Source of the DNA: Novosphingobium sp. Gsoil 351
GTDB taxonomy: Bacteria > Pseudomonadota > Alphaproteobacteria > Sphingomonadales > Sphingomonadaceae
DNA: 64,000 bases
Direction: 5' to 3'
NCBI RefSeq assembly: GCF_009707465.1
Contig: NZ_CP046120.1
Span: 1,827,501 to 1,891,500, forward strand
A program made the position numbers and the translations under genes. This document shows, piece by piece, positions 37,243-46,582 of the stretch. The number at the start of each line of letters is the position of its first letter. The first letter of the stretch is position 1. Under the pieces are notes generated by a model. It saw only the letters and a list, made by a program, of their open reading frames with translations, ran no database searches and was not told the origin of the DNA.

Positions 37243-37878
37243 ATGCCCTGGACCCGCGACGACATGGCCGCCCGCGCCGCGCAGGAATTGCGCGACGGGT
37301 ATTACGTCAACCTGGGCATCGGCATCCCCACGCTCGTCGCCAACCATATCCCGCCCGGCGTCGAAGTCACGCTCCAGTCGGAGAACGGGATGCTGGGGAT
37401 CGGGCCGTTCCCCTATGACGACGAGGTCGATCCCGATCTGATCAACGCCGGCAAGCAAACGATCAGCGAACTGCCCAGCAGCGCCTATTTCGACAGCGCC
37501 GCCAGCTTCGCGATGATCCGCGGCGGGCACATCGACCTGACCGTGCTCGGCGCGATGGAAGTCAGCCAGGACGGCGACATCGCCAACTGGATGATCCCGG
37601 GCAAGATGATCAAGGGCATGGGCGGAGCGATGGATCTGGTCGCCGGGGTCAAGAAGATCATCGTGGTGATGGAGCACACCGCCAAGGACGGCAGCCCCAA
37701 GTTCATCCCCCAGTGCACCCTGCCGCTGACGGGGCGGAACGTGATCGACATGATCATCACCGACTTGTGCGTGTTCCAGCGGCCCGATCACGCCAGCCCG
37801 TTCAAGCTGATCGAATGCGCGCCGGGGGTGACCGCGGACGAGGTGGCGGCCAAGACCACGGCGCGCTACGTGACCTGA
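37243..37878 (+). CDS. scoB: Succinyl-CoA:3-ketoacid CoA-transferase subunit B
   Basis: ScoB (211 aa) carries the catalytic Glu that forms the covalent glutamyl-CoA intermediate, in the motif [11 protein letters not shown]. Other family segments are [30 protein letters not shown] and [13 protein letters not shown] at 37243 is preceded by AAAGGAG. It is followed closely by the nitronate monooxygenase gene. Confidence 0.96.
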   Translation: MPWTRDDMAARAAQELRDGYYVNLGIGIPTLVANHIPPGVEVTLQSENGMLGIGPFPYDDEVDPDLINAGKQTISELPSSAYFDSAASFAMIRGGHIDLTVLGAMEVSQDGDIANWMIPGKMIKGMGGAMDLVAGVKKIIVVMEHTAKDGSPKFIPQCTLPLTGRNVIDMIITDLCVFQRPDHASPFKLIECAPGVTADEVAAKTTARYVT

Positions 37879-37903
37879 GTCGCGCCGCCTGGGAGAGTGC
37901 CGC

Positions 37904-39043
37904 ATGAACAACGCCGTCTGCCGCCTGACCGGTTGCGAGTTCCCGCTGTTCGCGTTCAGCCACTGCCGCGACGTCGTCGCCGCGGTGAGCAAGGCGGGCG
38001 GGTTCGGGGTGCTTGGGGCCACCCGCTTCAGCCCCGAACAACTCGAGGAGGAACTGGCCTGGATCGACGCGCATGTCGATGGCGCGCCCTATGGCGTCGA
38101 CGTGCTGGTGCCCGAGACGATCGATCCGCGAGTGGCCGGGATGACCAGCAATGCAGAGCGGGCCGGTGCGATCGGGGCGGCCCATCGCGATTTCGCCAAT
38201 GCCATTCTCGGCGACTACGGAATCAAGACCGACGCCGCGGTGCCCGTCCTGCGCGAGCGCATGGGTATCACGCCCGAGAATGGCCTGGCGCTGATGGAAG
38301 TGGCCTTTCGCCATCCGATCCGGCTGATCGCCAACGCGCTGGGCATCGCGCCGCCCGAAATGCTCGCCGAGGGCAAGCGCCGCGGCGTGCCGGTGGCGGC
38401 GCTGGTGGGCGCCAAGGAGCACGCGCTGCGCCAGGCGGCCGCCGGGGTCGACATCATCGTCGCCCAAGGCGGCGAGGCCGGCGGGCACTGCGGCGAAGTC
38501 TCGACGCTCGTGCTTATTCCCGAGGTCGTCCGCGCGCTTGCAGGAGCGGGCTATGCCACCCCGGTGCTCGCCGCGGGCGGGATCATGACCGGGGGGCAGA
38601 TGGCGGCGATGATGGCCGCGGGCGCCCAGGGCGCGTGGACCGGCAGCGTGTGGCTCGCCACGCCCGAGGCCGAGACCAGCGAGGCGTTCCGCGAGCGGAT
38701 GGTCGCCGCGCGCAGCCGCGACACGGTTCGTTCGAAAAGCCGTACCGGCAAGCCCGCGCGTCAGCTTCGCACCGCGTGGCATGAGGCATGGGACGGCGCG
38801 GACTCGCCGGGCACTTTGCCGATGCCATTGATGGGGATGGTATCCGAACCGGCCTTCGCCCGGATCGAGCGCGCGGCCGCCGCCGGGAACGAACAGGCCC
38901 GTGACCTCGTTTCCTATTTCGTCGGCCAGGGAGTCGGACTGATCGAGGACGTCCGCCCGGCAAAAGCCGTGGTCCAGGCATTCCGCGAAGAGTTCGCCGA
39001 GGCGGTCGGGAGCCTGATGGAGATGCTTGACGACGGTTCATGA
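37904..39043 (+). CDS. Nitronate monooxygenase
   Basis: A 379-residue FMN-dependent TIM-barrel enzyme of the NMO/2-nitropropane dioxygenase family, which oxidises propionate-3-nitronate and similar nitronates. The FMN-binding and substrate loop reads IVAQGGEAGGHCGEVSTLVL, with the following strand VLAAGGIMTGGQMAAMMAAGA (fragments), as in the class II enzymes. Early strand FGVLGATRFSPEQL is typical. It lies 25 bases after scoB with GGGAGAG before the ATG, so the operon probably continues. Confidence 0.9.
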   Translation: MNNAVCRLTGCEFPLFAFSHCRDVVAAVSKAGGFGVLGATRFSPEQLEEELAWIDAHVDGAPYGVDVLVPETIDPRVAGMTSNAERAGAIGAAHRDFANAILGDYGIKTDAAVPVLRERMGITPENGLALMEVAFRHPIRLIANALGIAPPEMLAEGKRRGVPVAALVGAKEHALRQAAAGVDIIVAQGGEAGGHCGEVSTLVLIPEVVRALAGAGYATPVLAAGGIMTGGQMAAMMAAGAQGAWTGSVWLATPEAETSEAFRERMVAARSRDTVRSKSRTGKPARQLRTAWHEAWDGADSPGTLPMPLMGMVSEPAFARIERAAAAGNEQARDLVSYFVGQGVGLIEDVRPAKAVVQAFREEFAEAVGSLMEMLDDGS

Positions 39044-39100
39044 CCGGCACGTTACCGCGGCGTCCAGTCGGGCCGCCAAAGCCATGGAAACAAAAGCCGA

Positions 39101-39772
39101 ATGACGTCCCTTGCCGCCTTCCGCGCCCGATTTCTCGAAGTCCTCGCCTCAATCTACATCTACAACGAGCACCGTGGCTACACGTCGCTCGACCGGGTGC
39201 TGGAGGCGGTGCGCGCGCGCTGCCCGGATGACACCGCGTTCATCGCCGCGGTCGAGAAGCACCGCGCCGACGAGTACAAGCATTACCTGATGTTCAAGCG
39301 CTGGTTCGACCTGAAGGGCACGATGCCGCTCCGGGTCGATCGCACCTGCGGCCACATCGACCGCTTCATCGAGGGCGTGTTCGGCTGCCCGATCGAGGAC
39401 CTCGACACGGCAGCGATCATCGCCGACGGGGCACAGTTCGAGAAGCTGTGCCGGGTGATCATGCTCACCGAACAGCGCGGGATGCGGCAGGTCGAGATCC
39501 TGCTCAGGAACAGCCATATCCGCTCCGACCCGGTGATGACCAAGATCTTCCGTATCGTCGAGGAAGACGAACCCGATCATTGGCTGCCCTACCACGGCTG
39601 GCTGACCCGCCAGGGACGGGTCACCGCGAAATGGCGCGAACGCTGGACCGACTACTGGATCCACAAATCGCTGATGCTGGCCAAGCTGCCTGCGGTGTTC
39701 CTCAACGCCCGTTCGCCCCGGCTGGAGCGGTGGCCGCACGAGGATGCGGCGGTCTATGCCATGGCGGCTTAG
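39101..39772 (+). CDS. Ferritin-like diiron domain protein
   Basis: A 223-residue protein built of four long helices with carboxylate/histidine pairs: AAVEKHRADEYKHY (E-x-x-x-x-x-E-x-x-H), MLTEQRGMRQVEIL and EEDEPDHWLPYHGW. These resemble the two ExxH pairs of ferritin-like diiron oxygenases, so iron binding is likely. The reaction is unknown. It follows the nitronate monooxygenase gene by 57 bases and overlaps the convergent lysozyme gene by 4 bases. ATG at 39101. Confidence 0.8.
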   Translation: MTSLAAFRARFLEVLASIYIYNEHRGYTSLDRVLEAVRARCPDDTAFIAAVEKHRADEYKHYLMFKRWFDLKGTMPLRVDRTCGHIDRFIEGVFGCPIEDLDTAAIIADGAQFEKLCRVIMLTEQRGMRQVEILLRNSHIRSDPVMTKIFRIVEEDEPDHWLPYHGWLTRQGRVTAKWRERWTDYWIHKSLMLAKLPAVFLNARSPRLERWPHEDAAVYAMAA

Positions 39773-40410
39773 CCGAACAATCGTTCGAACCAGTTCGGGG
39801 CCGATTTTTCGGTCGGGCCGACCGCGCCGCAAGCCGGGGCCGGAGGTCCGTCGGCAACGGTAGCGGACGCCACCAGCAGCCCTTCCAAGGTTTTCTCGAT
39901 GCTGATGCGCTCGGGTCTGACCGGCCGGTAGGTGGACTTTTCTACGTCGTACACCGCAACGCTGCCATCTCTCGACCACCTTGCGGCGAAGAACAGGTCG
40001 CGCTCACGGCGGCGACGCGCAAGGATTGTAGGGGGCCTGCGCCAGTCGCGGATGGCCTCGCGAGCGGCCGCGAGATCGCCGTCAAGAAACCGCTTGAGCC
40101 ATGTCGCGCGCCCGATCGCGCCGGTGTTGTAGTGGAACAAGAGCGCGGCGGCGAGCTGGTGTTCGCAAGGCTTGAACGCGGCGAACACCGCGGGGAGATA
40201 GCGCGTGCTCAGGAGCCACACGAACACTTCGAGGCAGCGTTTGATGCTCTGCGGGTTGTCGCGGTAACGGCCGACCCGGTGCCCGCTGGCGTCGGTGATG
40301 CCCATGCTCCAGGTCCACACGCCGGCGCTGTCGCGATAGGCTTCGCGCGCCAGCCCCTCGTGCCGGATGATCTCGCTGACGATGTGGGGAGTGAGGGAGT
40401 CGACAGTCAC
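39769..40410 (-). CDS. Glycoside hydrolase family 24 (phage-type) lysozyme
   Basis: A 213-residue muramidase-type protein. The N-terminal IIRHEGLAREAYRDSAGVWTW (fragment: HEG...YRDSAGVWT) supplies the catalytic Glu, Asp and Thr of the T4/P22 lysozyme E-8-D-5-T motif. ALLFHYNTGAIG and ARRRRERDLFF are also typical. It lacks a signal peptide, as phage endolysins do, and stands alone with no other phage genes nearby, so it may be a domesticated endolysin or part of a dispersed gene-transfer-agent system. The C-terminal 60 residues are low-complexity and unlike lysozyme. Confidence 0.88.
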   Translation of the reverse strand: MTVDSLTPHIVSEIIRHEGLAREAYRDSAGVWTWSMGITDASGHRVGRYRDNPQSIKRCLEVFVWLLSTRYLPAVFAAFKPCEHQLAAALLFHYNTGAIGRATWLKRFLDGDLAAAREAIRDWRRPPTILARRRRERDLFFAARWSRDGSVAVYDVEKSTYRPVRPERISIEKTLEGLLVASATVADGPPAPACGAVGPTEKSAPNWFERLFG

Positions 40411-40589
40411 GCGAATCGCCTTTCGCCAAAGACCAGCGTGATGGCGATTCAGGCTCGTGTAGGAAAGTTGTCTTTACCGTATCGGTTCAAACTCGGCGTA
40501 GCTCGCCGTTATCGGCGCGACCGGCCTGCGACGGGCGCCGACCCGCGCACCGTGAGCCGCGACGGGAACGCCGCGCTTGCGGTTGTCGA

Positions 40590-41801
40590 TCAGCCCAGCG
40601 CCGCCCGCAGATCCTCGACCAGATCGGTCCGTTCCCACGGGAACAGGTCGCCTTCAGGCTTCCGCCCGAAATGCCCATAGGCGGCGGTCTTGCGGTAGAT
40701 CGGCTTGTTCAGCGACAGATGCGTGCGGATGCCGCGCGGGGTCAAGCCGCCGAGCTTGGCGATGCTCTTGATCGCTTCCTCCAGCTTGTCGTCGCCGACC
40801 GTGCCGGTCCCGTGCGTATCGACATAGAGCGACAACGGCGCGCTCACCCCGATCGCATAGGCGAGCTGGATAGTGCAACGTGCGGCGAACCCGCCCGCGA
40901 CAATGTTCTTGGCCAGATAGCGCGCGATGTAGGCGGCAGAGCGATCGACCTTGGTCGGGTCCTTGCCGCTGAAAGCGCCGCCGCCATGCGGCGCCGCGCC
41001 GCCATAAGTGTCGACGATGATCTTGCGCCCGGTCAGTCCGGCGTCGCCATCGGGGCCGCCGATCTCGAAGCTGCCGGTGGGGTTGATGTGGTAGACGGTC
41101 TCGTTGGTCAGCAGCTCGGCGGGGAGCACGTCGGCGACGACCGCGCGCACGTAATTGTGCAGTTCGGCCTCTTTCGCCCCCTCGTCATAGCCCTTGGCGT
41201 GCTGGGTCGAGACGACGATCGCGGTCGCGGCGGACGGCTTGCCATCGCGGAAGCGCAGCGTGACCTGGCTCTTGGCGTCGGGCTGGAGAAAGGGCGCCGC
41301 GCCCGAATGACGATCGGCGGCCATCCGCTCGAGGATCTTGTGGCTGTAGTGGAGCGTGGCGGGCATCAGATCCGGCGTCTCGTCGCAGGCGAACCCGAAC
41401 ATGATCCCCTGGTCGCCCGCGCCTTCCTCCTTGGCTTCACCGGCGTCGACACCTTGCGCAATGTGCGCCGACTGGGGGTGGAGGTTATTCGAGAAATCGA
41501 GCGTTTCCCAGTGGAACCCGTCTTGCTCGTAGCCGATCTCGCGGACGACATCGCGCACGGTCCGCTCGATTTCGTCGCGCACCCCGTCGGCCCAGTTGCC
41601 GTCCTCGTCCATGATGTTCTTGCCGCGAATTTCCCCCGCCAGCACGACCTTCTGGGTGGTCGTCAGCGTTTCGCAGGCGACCCGCGCCTCGGGGTCCTTG
41701 GCCAGGAACAGATCGACGATCGCGTCGGAAATCTGGTCGGAGACCTTGTCCGGGTGGCCCTCGGAAACGCTCTCCGAGGTGAACAGGAATTCGCTGCGCA
41801 T
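40590..41801 (-). CDS. metK: S-adenosylmethionine synthetase
   Basis: MetK (403 aa) makes SAM from methionine and ATP. The family signatures [16 protein letters not shown] (N-terminal), [19 protein letters not shown] and the P-loop-like [16 protein letters not shown] are present. It is in the minus-strand informational block, 47 bases downstream of lnt. ATG at 41801 has no convincing Shine-Dalgarno (ACGGACTTCCCC precedes it). An AT-rich palindrome 16-31 bases upstream of the start may be the operator of a methionine-cycle repressor. Confidence 0.98.
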   Translation of the reverse strand: MRSEFLFTSESVSEGHPDKVSDQISDAIVDLFLAKDPEARVACETLTTTQKVVLAGEIRGKNIMDEDGNWADGVRDEIERTVRDVVREIGYEQDGFHWETLDFSNNLHPQSAHIAQGVDAGEAKEEGAGDQGIMFGFACDETPDLMPATLHYSHKILERMAADRHSGAAPFLQPDAKSQVTLRFRDGKPSAATAIVVSTQHAKGYDEGAKEAELHNYVRAVVADVLPAELLTNETVYHINPTGSFEIGGPDGDAGLTGRKIIVDTYGGAAPHGGGAFSGKDPTKVDRSAAYIARYLAKNIVAGGFAARCTIQLAYAIGVSAPLSLYVDTHGTGTVGDDKLEEAIKSIAKLGGLTPRGIRTHLSLNKPIYRKTAAYGHFGRKPEGDLFPWERTDLVEDLRAALG

Positions 41802-41816
41802 GGGGAAGTCCGTTAT

Positions 41817-41832
41817 ATAAAGAAAGCTTTAT
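41817..41832 (-). promoter_or_regulatory. Candidate operator upstream of metK (SahR-like palindrome)
   Basis: The palindrome ATAAAG-N4-CTTTAT lies in an AT-rich island within very GC-rich DNA, 15 bases upstream of the metK start codon. Its shape matches what I recall of the SahR (ArsR-family, SAH-responsive) operator described for methionine-cycle genes of Proteobacteria, but I cannot verify the consensus here. No canonical SAM riboswitch fold was evident. Confidence 0.45.
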
Positions 41833-41847
41833 GTGCGGTGCGCGGCT

Positions 41848-43413
41848 CTAGCGGGGGCGGCGGCGCAAGGCAACCAAGGACAGCGCAAGCAAGACTATGG
41901 CCCAGCCAAGCGGGAGCATATTGCCCGTGCGGGCGAACGGTGTCGGCGGCTTGGCCCGGGGCACGAAGGCGTCCATCCGTGCGGCGCGATGCTGGGGGAC
42001 GGTCTGTCGAACCACGCCGTTGGCGTCGATCGCTGCGCTGATACCTGTGGTCGTCGCGCGCAGGATCGGCAGCCCTTCCTCGATCGCCCGCATCCGCGCC
42101 TGGGCCAGATGCTGCGGCGGTCCAAAGCGGCCGAACCAGCCGTCGTTCGATGGATTGAACAGGAAATCGGGGCGGTTGCCACGCTCGACCACCTGGCCGG
42201 AAAAGATGATTTCATAGCAGATCTGCACCCCGATCCGGCCCCACGGTTGCAGGTCCAGCGTGCGCGGGCCGGGGCCGGAGCGAAAATCGAGACTGCCCGC
42301 CACGAGCCGCGAAGCCCCGAGCGGCTCGAGCAATCCGCGCATCGGCAGGTATTCGCCGTATGGCACCAGGTGCGCCTTGACATAGCCGCTGCGGATGCGC
42401 CCCTCGCCATCGAGCGCGGTCACTGCGTTGTCTGCGGCGACCACCCGGCGGCCCCGCATGACCAGATCGACCGCGCCGGTCAGCAGCAGACTCCCTGGCC
42501 CGATCACCCGTCCGATCCGTTCGCGAGCCGCCTTGGGATCGGCGGCGTAAGTCGATTCGGCGTAGAACAGCTCAGGATATCCGGGGCGCAGATAGTCCGG
42601 CACCCCCGATTCGGGCCACAACACCAGCCGCCGCTGGCCCGGATGCCGCGCTAGGCTGAGCTGCGCGGTGCGGCGGAACTGGCTTTCGTATTTGGTCGGA
42701 TCGGTCAGCTCATCCTGCGGGATGTTGGGCTGGACGAGGGTGTATGGCAGGGTGCCGGGCTGAGCGGCGGGAACGTAGAGCTGGGGCGCCAGCACCGCGA
42801 GGAACGGCGCCAGGGCCAGCGCGATGCGGCGGGCGGTGCTGATCTCCAGCACCGCCAACCACCAGCACCCGCCCAACAGCGCCGCCAGCGCCGAAAGCGC
42901 GTAGGTTCCCAGCCACGGGGCGAGCAGTGCCAGGCCGGGGCGCGACCACGGCCCCAGCGCGATCATCCCCAGCGGGTTCCACACGAACCCGGTGAACACC
43001 CAACTGCGCAGCCATTCGGTGATCGTCCACAGCGAGGCGAAGGCGAGGACGAGCGCGAGCGGCGAGCGGCGGGCGATCGCCCACGCCGCAACCGCCGCCA
43101 GCATCGGATAGACCGCCAGGTACAGCGCCAGCATGAACACCGCGATCCAGCCGAGCCAGGCGGGCATCTCGGCCTGATAGGTGAAGGCGGTGGCGATCCA
43201 CCCGTTGCCGAAGGCGAAATGCCCGACGCCGAACACCCAGCCCAGCAGCGCCGCGCGGCGCCAGTTGGGCGCATCCGCGATCAGGTAGAGCAGGACCGCG
43301 ATGCCGGCCAGCGTCAGCGGCCACAGCGACAACGGAGCGAAGCCGGCAGCCGAGGCTAGCCCGGCAGCAAAAATAATCGACAGAAGGCGGCGCGGCAGCA
43401 CCGGAATTATCAC
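41848..43413 (-). CDS. lnt: Apolipoprotein N-acyltransferase
   Basis: Lnt (521 aa) N-acylates the terminal Cys of lipoproteins in the inner membrane. About six membrane helices precede a nitrilase-type periplasmic domain and a last helix at the C-terminus follows it. The catalytic triad is visible: Glu in VLWPESGVPDY, Lys in YVKAHLVPYGEYLP and Cys in GVQICYEIIF. The lipoproteins encoded in this window depend on this enzyme. ATG at 43413; the DUF4167 gene ends 13 bases upstream. Confidence 0.96.
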   Translation of the reverse strand: MIIPVLPRRLLSIIFAAGLASAAGFAPLSLWPLTLAGIAVLLYLIADAPNWRRAALLGWVFGVGHFAFGNGWIATAFTYQAEMPAWLGWIAVFMLALYLAVYPMLAAVAAWAIARRSPLALVLAFASLWTITEWLRSWVFTGFVWNPLGMIALGPWSRPGLALLAPWLGTYALSALAALLGGCWWLAVLEISTARRIALALAPFLAVLAPQLYVPAAQPGTLPYTLVQPNIPQDELTDPTKYESQFRRTAQLSLARHPGQRRLVLWPESGVPDYLRPGYPELFYAESTYAADPKAARERIGRVIGPGSLLLTGAVDLVMRGRRVVAADNAVTALDGEGRIRSGYVKAHLVPYGEYLPMRGLLEPLGASRLVAGSLDFRSGPGPRTLDLQPWGRIGVQICYEIIFSGQVVERGNRPDFLFNPSNDGWFGRFGPPQHLAQARMRAIEEGLPILRATTTGISAAIDANGVVRQTVPQHRAARMDAFVPRAKPPTPFARTGNMLPLGWAIVLLALSLVALRRRPR

Positions 43414-43426
43414 CGGTGCCGTGCGA

Positions 43427-44278
43427 TCAGCCGGTCACCACCTCGAGCGGTTCGCCGCCGTCGGGAAGTGGGGTCTTGCGCGGACGACCACGGCGGCGCG
43501 GGGCCGGTGCTTCTTCGGCCTCGGCCTCGTTCGCGATCACCTGCGCCCGCGATTCGGCGATGGCCGGAGGCAGGATCGACGCGTCGAACCCGATCGGCTC
43601 GCCGGCCTCGGCGTCGCCACCGGTCACCGGGCCGCCGGTCACCGGGCGCTCTTCGCGATCGCGGCGGGGGCGCAGGCCGCGGGTGTTGCGGACGAACGGG
43701 TTGGGGGCTGGCGCTTCGCCTTCCGCGGCACTGCCTAGCGGATTGCTTTCGCCGTTCGCCTGGCTTTCCTCGCCGCGCGGGCGCTGGGGTCCGCGCTGCT
43801 CGTAGCCGCGCGCCTCGCGGGCGCCGTCGGGCGGGCGCTGATCCCGCGGCTGGCGTTCTTCGCGAGGCTCGCGGGCCTCGCGCGATTCCTCGCGGCGATA
43901 GTTCATCGGCTGGTCGAAGCCGGGGATGTCGTTCTCGGCGCCGAACTCGTTCTCGTCGCTCTCGTCGAAGCCGCCGCCCTCGCCCGGACGCTCGTTGGGG
44001 CGTCCGCCGCGCTGCTCGTCCTGGCGGACGCGGGTGTCGGCGCTGACCCGGAAATAGTGGTCGGCGAACTGGAGATAGTATTCGGCCTGGACGCGATCGC
44101 CATTGAGGTGCGCGTCCTGAGCCAGCTTGCGATACTTCTCGAGCATCTGCGGCGCGTTGCCGCGCGCGCGGCTGTCGATCCGGTTGAGCTGCTGACCCCC
44201 GCCCTGCGGCCGGTTGTTGTTGCCCCGTCCCCGACGCCGATTGTTATTGTTACGGTTGTTGTTGCTGTTGTTGTTCAA
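43427..44278 (-). CDS. DUF4167 protein, Asn/Arg-rich
   Basis: A 283-residue, mostly disordered protein. The start MNNNSNNNRNNNNRRRGRG gives a repeated AAC-rich 5' end; a core domain RGNAPQMLEKYRKLAQDAHLNGDRVQAEYYLQFADHYFR (fragment used here: QMLEKYRKLAQDAHL) is the DUF4167 signature. The rest is Arg/Glu/Pro-rich with a C-terminal AT-hook-like RRRGRPRKT. This combination suggests nucleic-acid binding. TTG at 44278 was chosen (GAGG upstream) because homologues begin there; a longer frame to 44359 has no support. Its function is unknown. Confidence 0.82.
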   Translation of the reverse strand: MNNNSNNNRNNNNRRRGRGNNNRPQGGGQQLNRIDSRARGNAPQMLEKYRKLAQDAHLNGDRVQAEYYLQFADHYFRVSADTRVRQDEQRGGRPNERPGEGGGFDESDENEFGAENDIPGFDQPMNYRREESREAREPREERQPRDQRPPDGAREARGYEQRGPQRPRGEESQANGESNPLGSAAEGEAPAPNPFVRNTRGLRPRRDREERPVTGGPVTGGDAEAGEPIGFDASILPPAIAESRAQVIANEAEAEEAPAPRRRGRPRKTPLPDGGEPLEVVTG

Positions 44279-44454
44279 GACAGCCTCGTCCTCTGGCTGG
44301 AGCGAGCGGACGGCAAAGGGCCGGACCGGTCGCGAAGTACCGCTTTCGCGCGCCCACAAGGGCGTTGCGAAAGTCCCTCATCTGCGGTGCGGAGCGGGGC
44401 GGCTGCCCTTGCGCTGCGGCAAATGGTGGAGTGGGCCGGGCGGGCGGGACCTTG

Positions 44455-45345
44455 TCATCCACCTGCTGGCTTGGTTTCGAGGTAATGCGGATCGCGCGCT
44501 TTGCCAAGCGGTTTCTTGCCAAGGCCCGACAGCGCGAGCGCGCGCGGGCGATTGGCCAGATCGCGGTGGAGTTCGGCCGCGAAACCAGCGGTGTGGGCCA
44601 GCGCGGCGACGGCGTCGGCCTGCGTGGCGCCGATCTCCACCACCGCCACGCCGCCGTCCTCGATCAGCGCGGGCAGTTGCGGGATCAGCGCGCGATAGGC
44701 GTCGAGGCCGTCCGCGCCTGCGAACAGGGCCCCGGCGGGCTCGTGATCGCGCACTTGCGGGTCGAGCGCGGCGCCGTCCTCGACGTAGGGCGGGTTGGCG
44801 AGGATCAGATCGAAGCGGCCGAGATCGGCGGCCCAGCCGGGGCGATTCCAGTCTCCCAGTTGCATCATTGTGGCAGCAGCAAGTGCGAGCATGCCGGCGT
44901 TTTCGCGCGCGATGGCGACCGCCTCGGGCGAACGGTCGATCCCCACCCCCAGCGCGCCGGGGCGCTCGGCCAGCACGGTGAGTAACAGCGCGCCCGATCC
45001 CACCCCGCAATCGAGCACCCGGCGCGGCGCGGGGCACGCGGCGAGCGCGGCGAGCACGGTGGTCTCGCTGTCGGCGCGCGGGATCAGCACGCCGGGCCCG
45101 ACCCTGAAGGATCGCCCGAGGAAATCCTGCGAGCCGACGATGTAGGCGACGGGTTCACCGTTCAGGCGGCGCACCACCAGCCCGGCGATTCCCGCCGGGA
45201 CCGGATCGCGCATCGCCCGGATCAGCATGTCCGGGCGGGACAGACCCAGAACGTGCGCCATCAGCAGTTCGGCATCGAGCCGCGGGGTGTCCGAGACCCG
45301 GGCGAGAACCTCCGCGGCCTCGCGGATGGCGAGCGCGACGGTCAC
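44455..45345 (-). CDS. prmC: Release factor glutamine methyltransferase
   Basis: PrmC (296 aa) methylates the Gln of the GGQ loop in RF1 and RF2. The SAM-binding motif is VLDCGVGSGALLL and the catalytic NPPY motif is in LILANPPYVEDG; the N-terminal helical domain has RLDAELLMAHVLG. The last 40 residues (KPLGKARDPHYLETKPAGG) are beyond the normal family end. It is directly downstream of prfA, the gene for its substrate, which is the usual order. Confidence 0.95.
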   Translation of the reverse strand: MTVALAIREAAEVLARVSDTPRLDAELLMAHVLGLSRPDMLIRAMRDPVPAGIAGLVVRRLNGEPVAYIVGSQDFLGRSFRVGPGVLIPRADSETTVLAALAACPAPRRVLDCGVGSGALLLTVLAERPGALGVGIDRSPEAVAIARENAGMLALAAATMMQLGDWNRPGWAADLGRFDLILANPPYVEDGAALDPQVRDHEPAGALFAGADGLDAYRALIPQLPALIEDGGVAVVEIGATQADAVAALAHTAGFAAELHRDLANRPRALALSGLGKKPLGKARDPHYLETKPAGG

Positions 45346-45391
45346 CCCGACCGACTTGCCAAGACCCGCTTGTCCTCGACCCGCCGAAACC

Positions 45392-46462
45392 TCACTCCCC
45401 CACCGCCGCCAGCCGCTTGGCCTGGTCCTCGGCGATCAGCGCGGCGATCAGTTCGCCCAGGCCCGGGCCTTCGAGGATTTCCGGCAGCCGGTGCAGCGTC
45501 AACCCGATGCGGTGATCGGTGACCCGGCCTTGCGGGAAGTTGTAGGTGCGGATGCGTTCGGAGCGGTCGCCCGAACCGACCATCGCCTTCCTCGCCTCGG
45601 CCTCGGCCCCGTGCGCCTCGGCGCGGCGCAGGTCGTAGAGCCGCGTGCGCAGCACCTGCATCGCCTTGTCCTTGTTCTTGTGCTGGCTGCGCTGGTCCTG
45701 CTGGATGACGACCAGCCCGGTGGGCAGATGGGTCAGGCGGACGGCCGAATCGGTGGTGTTGACGTGCTGCCCGCCCGCGCCGGACGCCCTGTAGATGTCG
45801 ATCTTGATGTCGCCGGGATCGATCTGGACATCGACCTCGTCGGGCTCGGGCAGCACCGCGACGGTCGCGGCGGAGGTGTGGATGCGCCCGCCGCTTTCGG
45901 TGACGGGCACCCGCTGGACGCGATGGACGCCGCTTTCGTATTTGAGCTGCGCGAACACGCCGGTTCCGGCGATGTTGGCGACGATTTCCTTGTATCCGCC
46001 CAGATCGTTGACGTTGGCCGAGATGACCTCGACCTTCCAGCCCTGCTCGGCGGCGAAGCGCTCGTACATGCGGAACAGGTCGGCCGCGAACAACGCCGCC
46101 TCGTCGCCCCCGGTCCCGCCGCGGATTTCGAGCATCGCCGGCCGCGCATCGGCGGAATCGCGCGGCAGCATGGCGATGGCCAGCGCCTGTTCGGCGGCGG
46201 GCAGTTCGGCGTTGAGCCGGGCGATGTCGTCGGCCACCAGCGCGCGCATTTCGGGATCGGGATCGCTGATCGCGCTCAGCTCCGCCAGCTCCCCGCGCAT
46301 CTCGCGCACCGACGCGGCGGCGCGGGCGACAGGTTCGAGTTCGGAATAATCGCGCGATGCCGCGACGAAGTCCGCGCCTTCGAGCGTGCCTGAGGCGAGG
46401 CGCGCTTCGAGCTGGGCGAACCGTTCGGCGATCTGGGCAAGGCGGGCGTCGGTGATGGTCAC
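45392..46462 (-). CDS. prfA: Peptide chain release factor 1
   Basis: RF1 (356 aa) terminates translation at UAA and UAG. The catalytic GGQ is in [18 protein letters not shown], and the stop-codon reading region has [18 protein letters not shown] (fragment), where the P(A/V)T motif is PVT. Domain 1 begins [18 protein letters not shown]. It lies between hisS and prmC in the minus-strand block. ATG at 46462. Confidence 0.97.
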   Translation of the reverse strand: MTITDARLAQIAERFAQLEARLASGTLEGADFVAASRDYSELEPVARAAASVREMRGELAELSAISDPDPEMRALVADDIARLNAELPAAEQALAIAMLPRDSADARPAMLEIRGGTGGDEAALFAADLFRMYERFAAEQGWKVEVISANVNDLGGYKEIVANIAGTGVFAQLKYESGVHRVQRVPVTESGGRIHTSAATVAVLPEPDEVDVQIDPGDIKIDIYRASGAGGQHVNTTDSAVRLTHLPTGLVVIQQDQRSQHKNKDKAMQVLRTRLYDLRRAEAHGAEAEARKAMVGSGDRSERIRTYNFPQGRVTDHRIGLTLHRLPEILEGPGLGELIAALIAEDQAKRLAAVGE

Positions 46463-46487
46463 GACGCAGTCCCCAAATAAAACTCCC

Positions 46488-46576
46488 CGTCACCCCGGCG
46501 CAGGCCGGGGTCCAACCAGCCCATCACCGTGCAGCGACGACAGGTTGGATAGGCCCCGGCCTGCGCCGGGGCGACG
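46488..46576. repeat. Inverted pair of palindromic repeats between hisS and prfA
   Basis: Arm 1 (46488-46517) contains CCCCGGCGCAGGCCGGGG flanked by CGTCA and TCCAACC; arm 2 (46543-46576) is its imperfect inverted copy. Each arm is a palindrome by itself and the pair can form a long cruciform. Such CCCCGGC/GCCGGGG repeats are common between genes in sphingomonads. It may terminate or stabilise hisS mRNA. Confidence 0.75.
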
Positions 46577-46582
46577 GTAAGT

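Noticed and set aside
41802..41847. SAM riboswitch upstream of metK
   Set aside because: The leader is only about 45 nt and no SAM-I/II/alpha-type pairing was visible; the palindrome fits a protein operator better.
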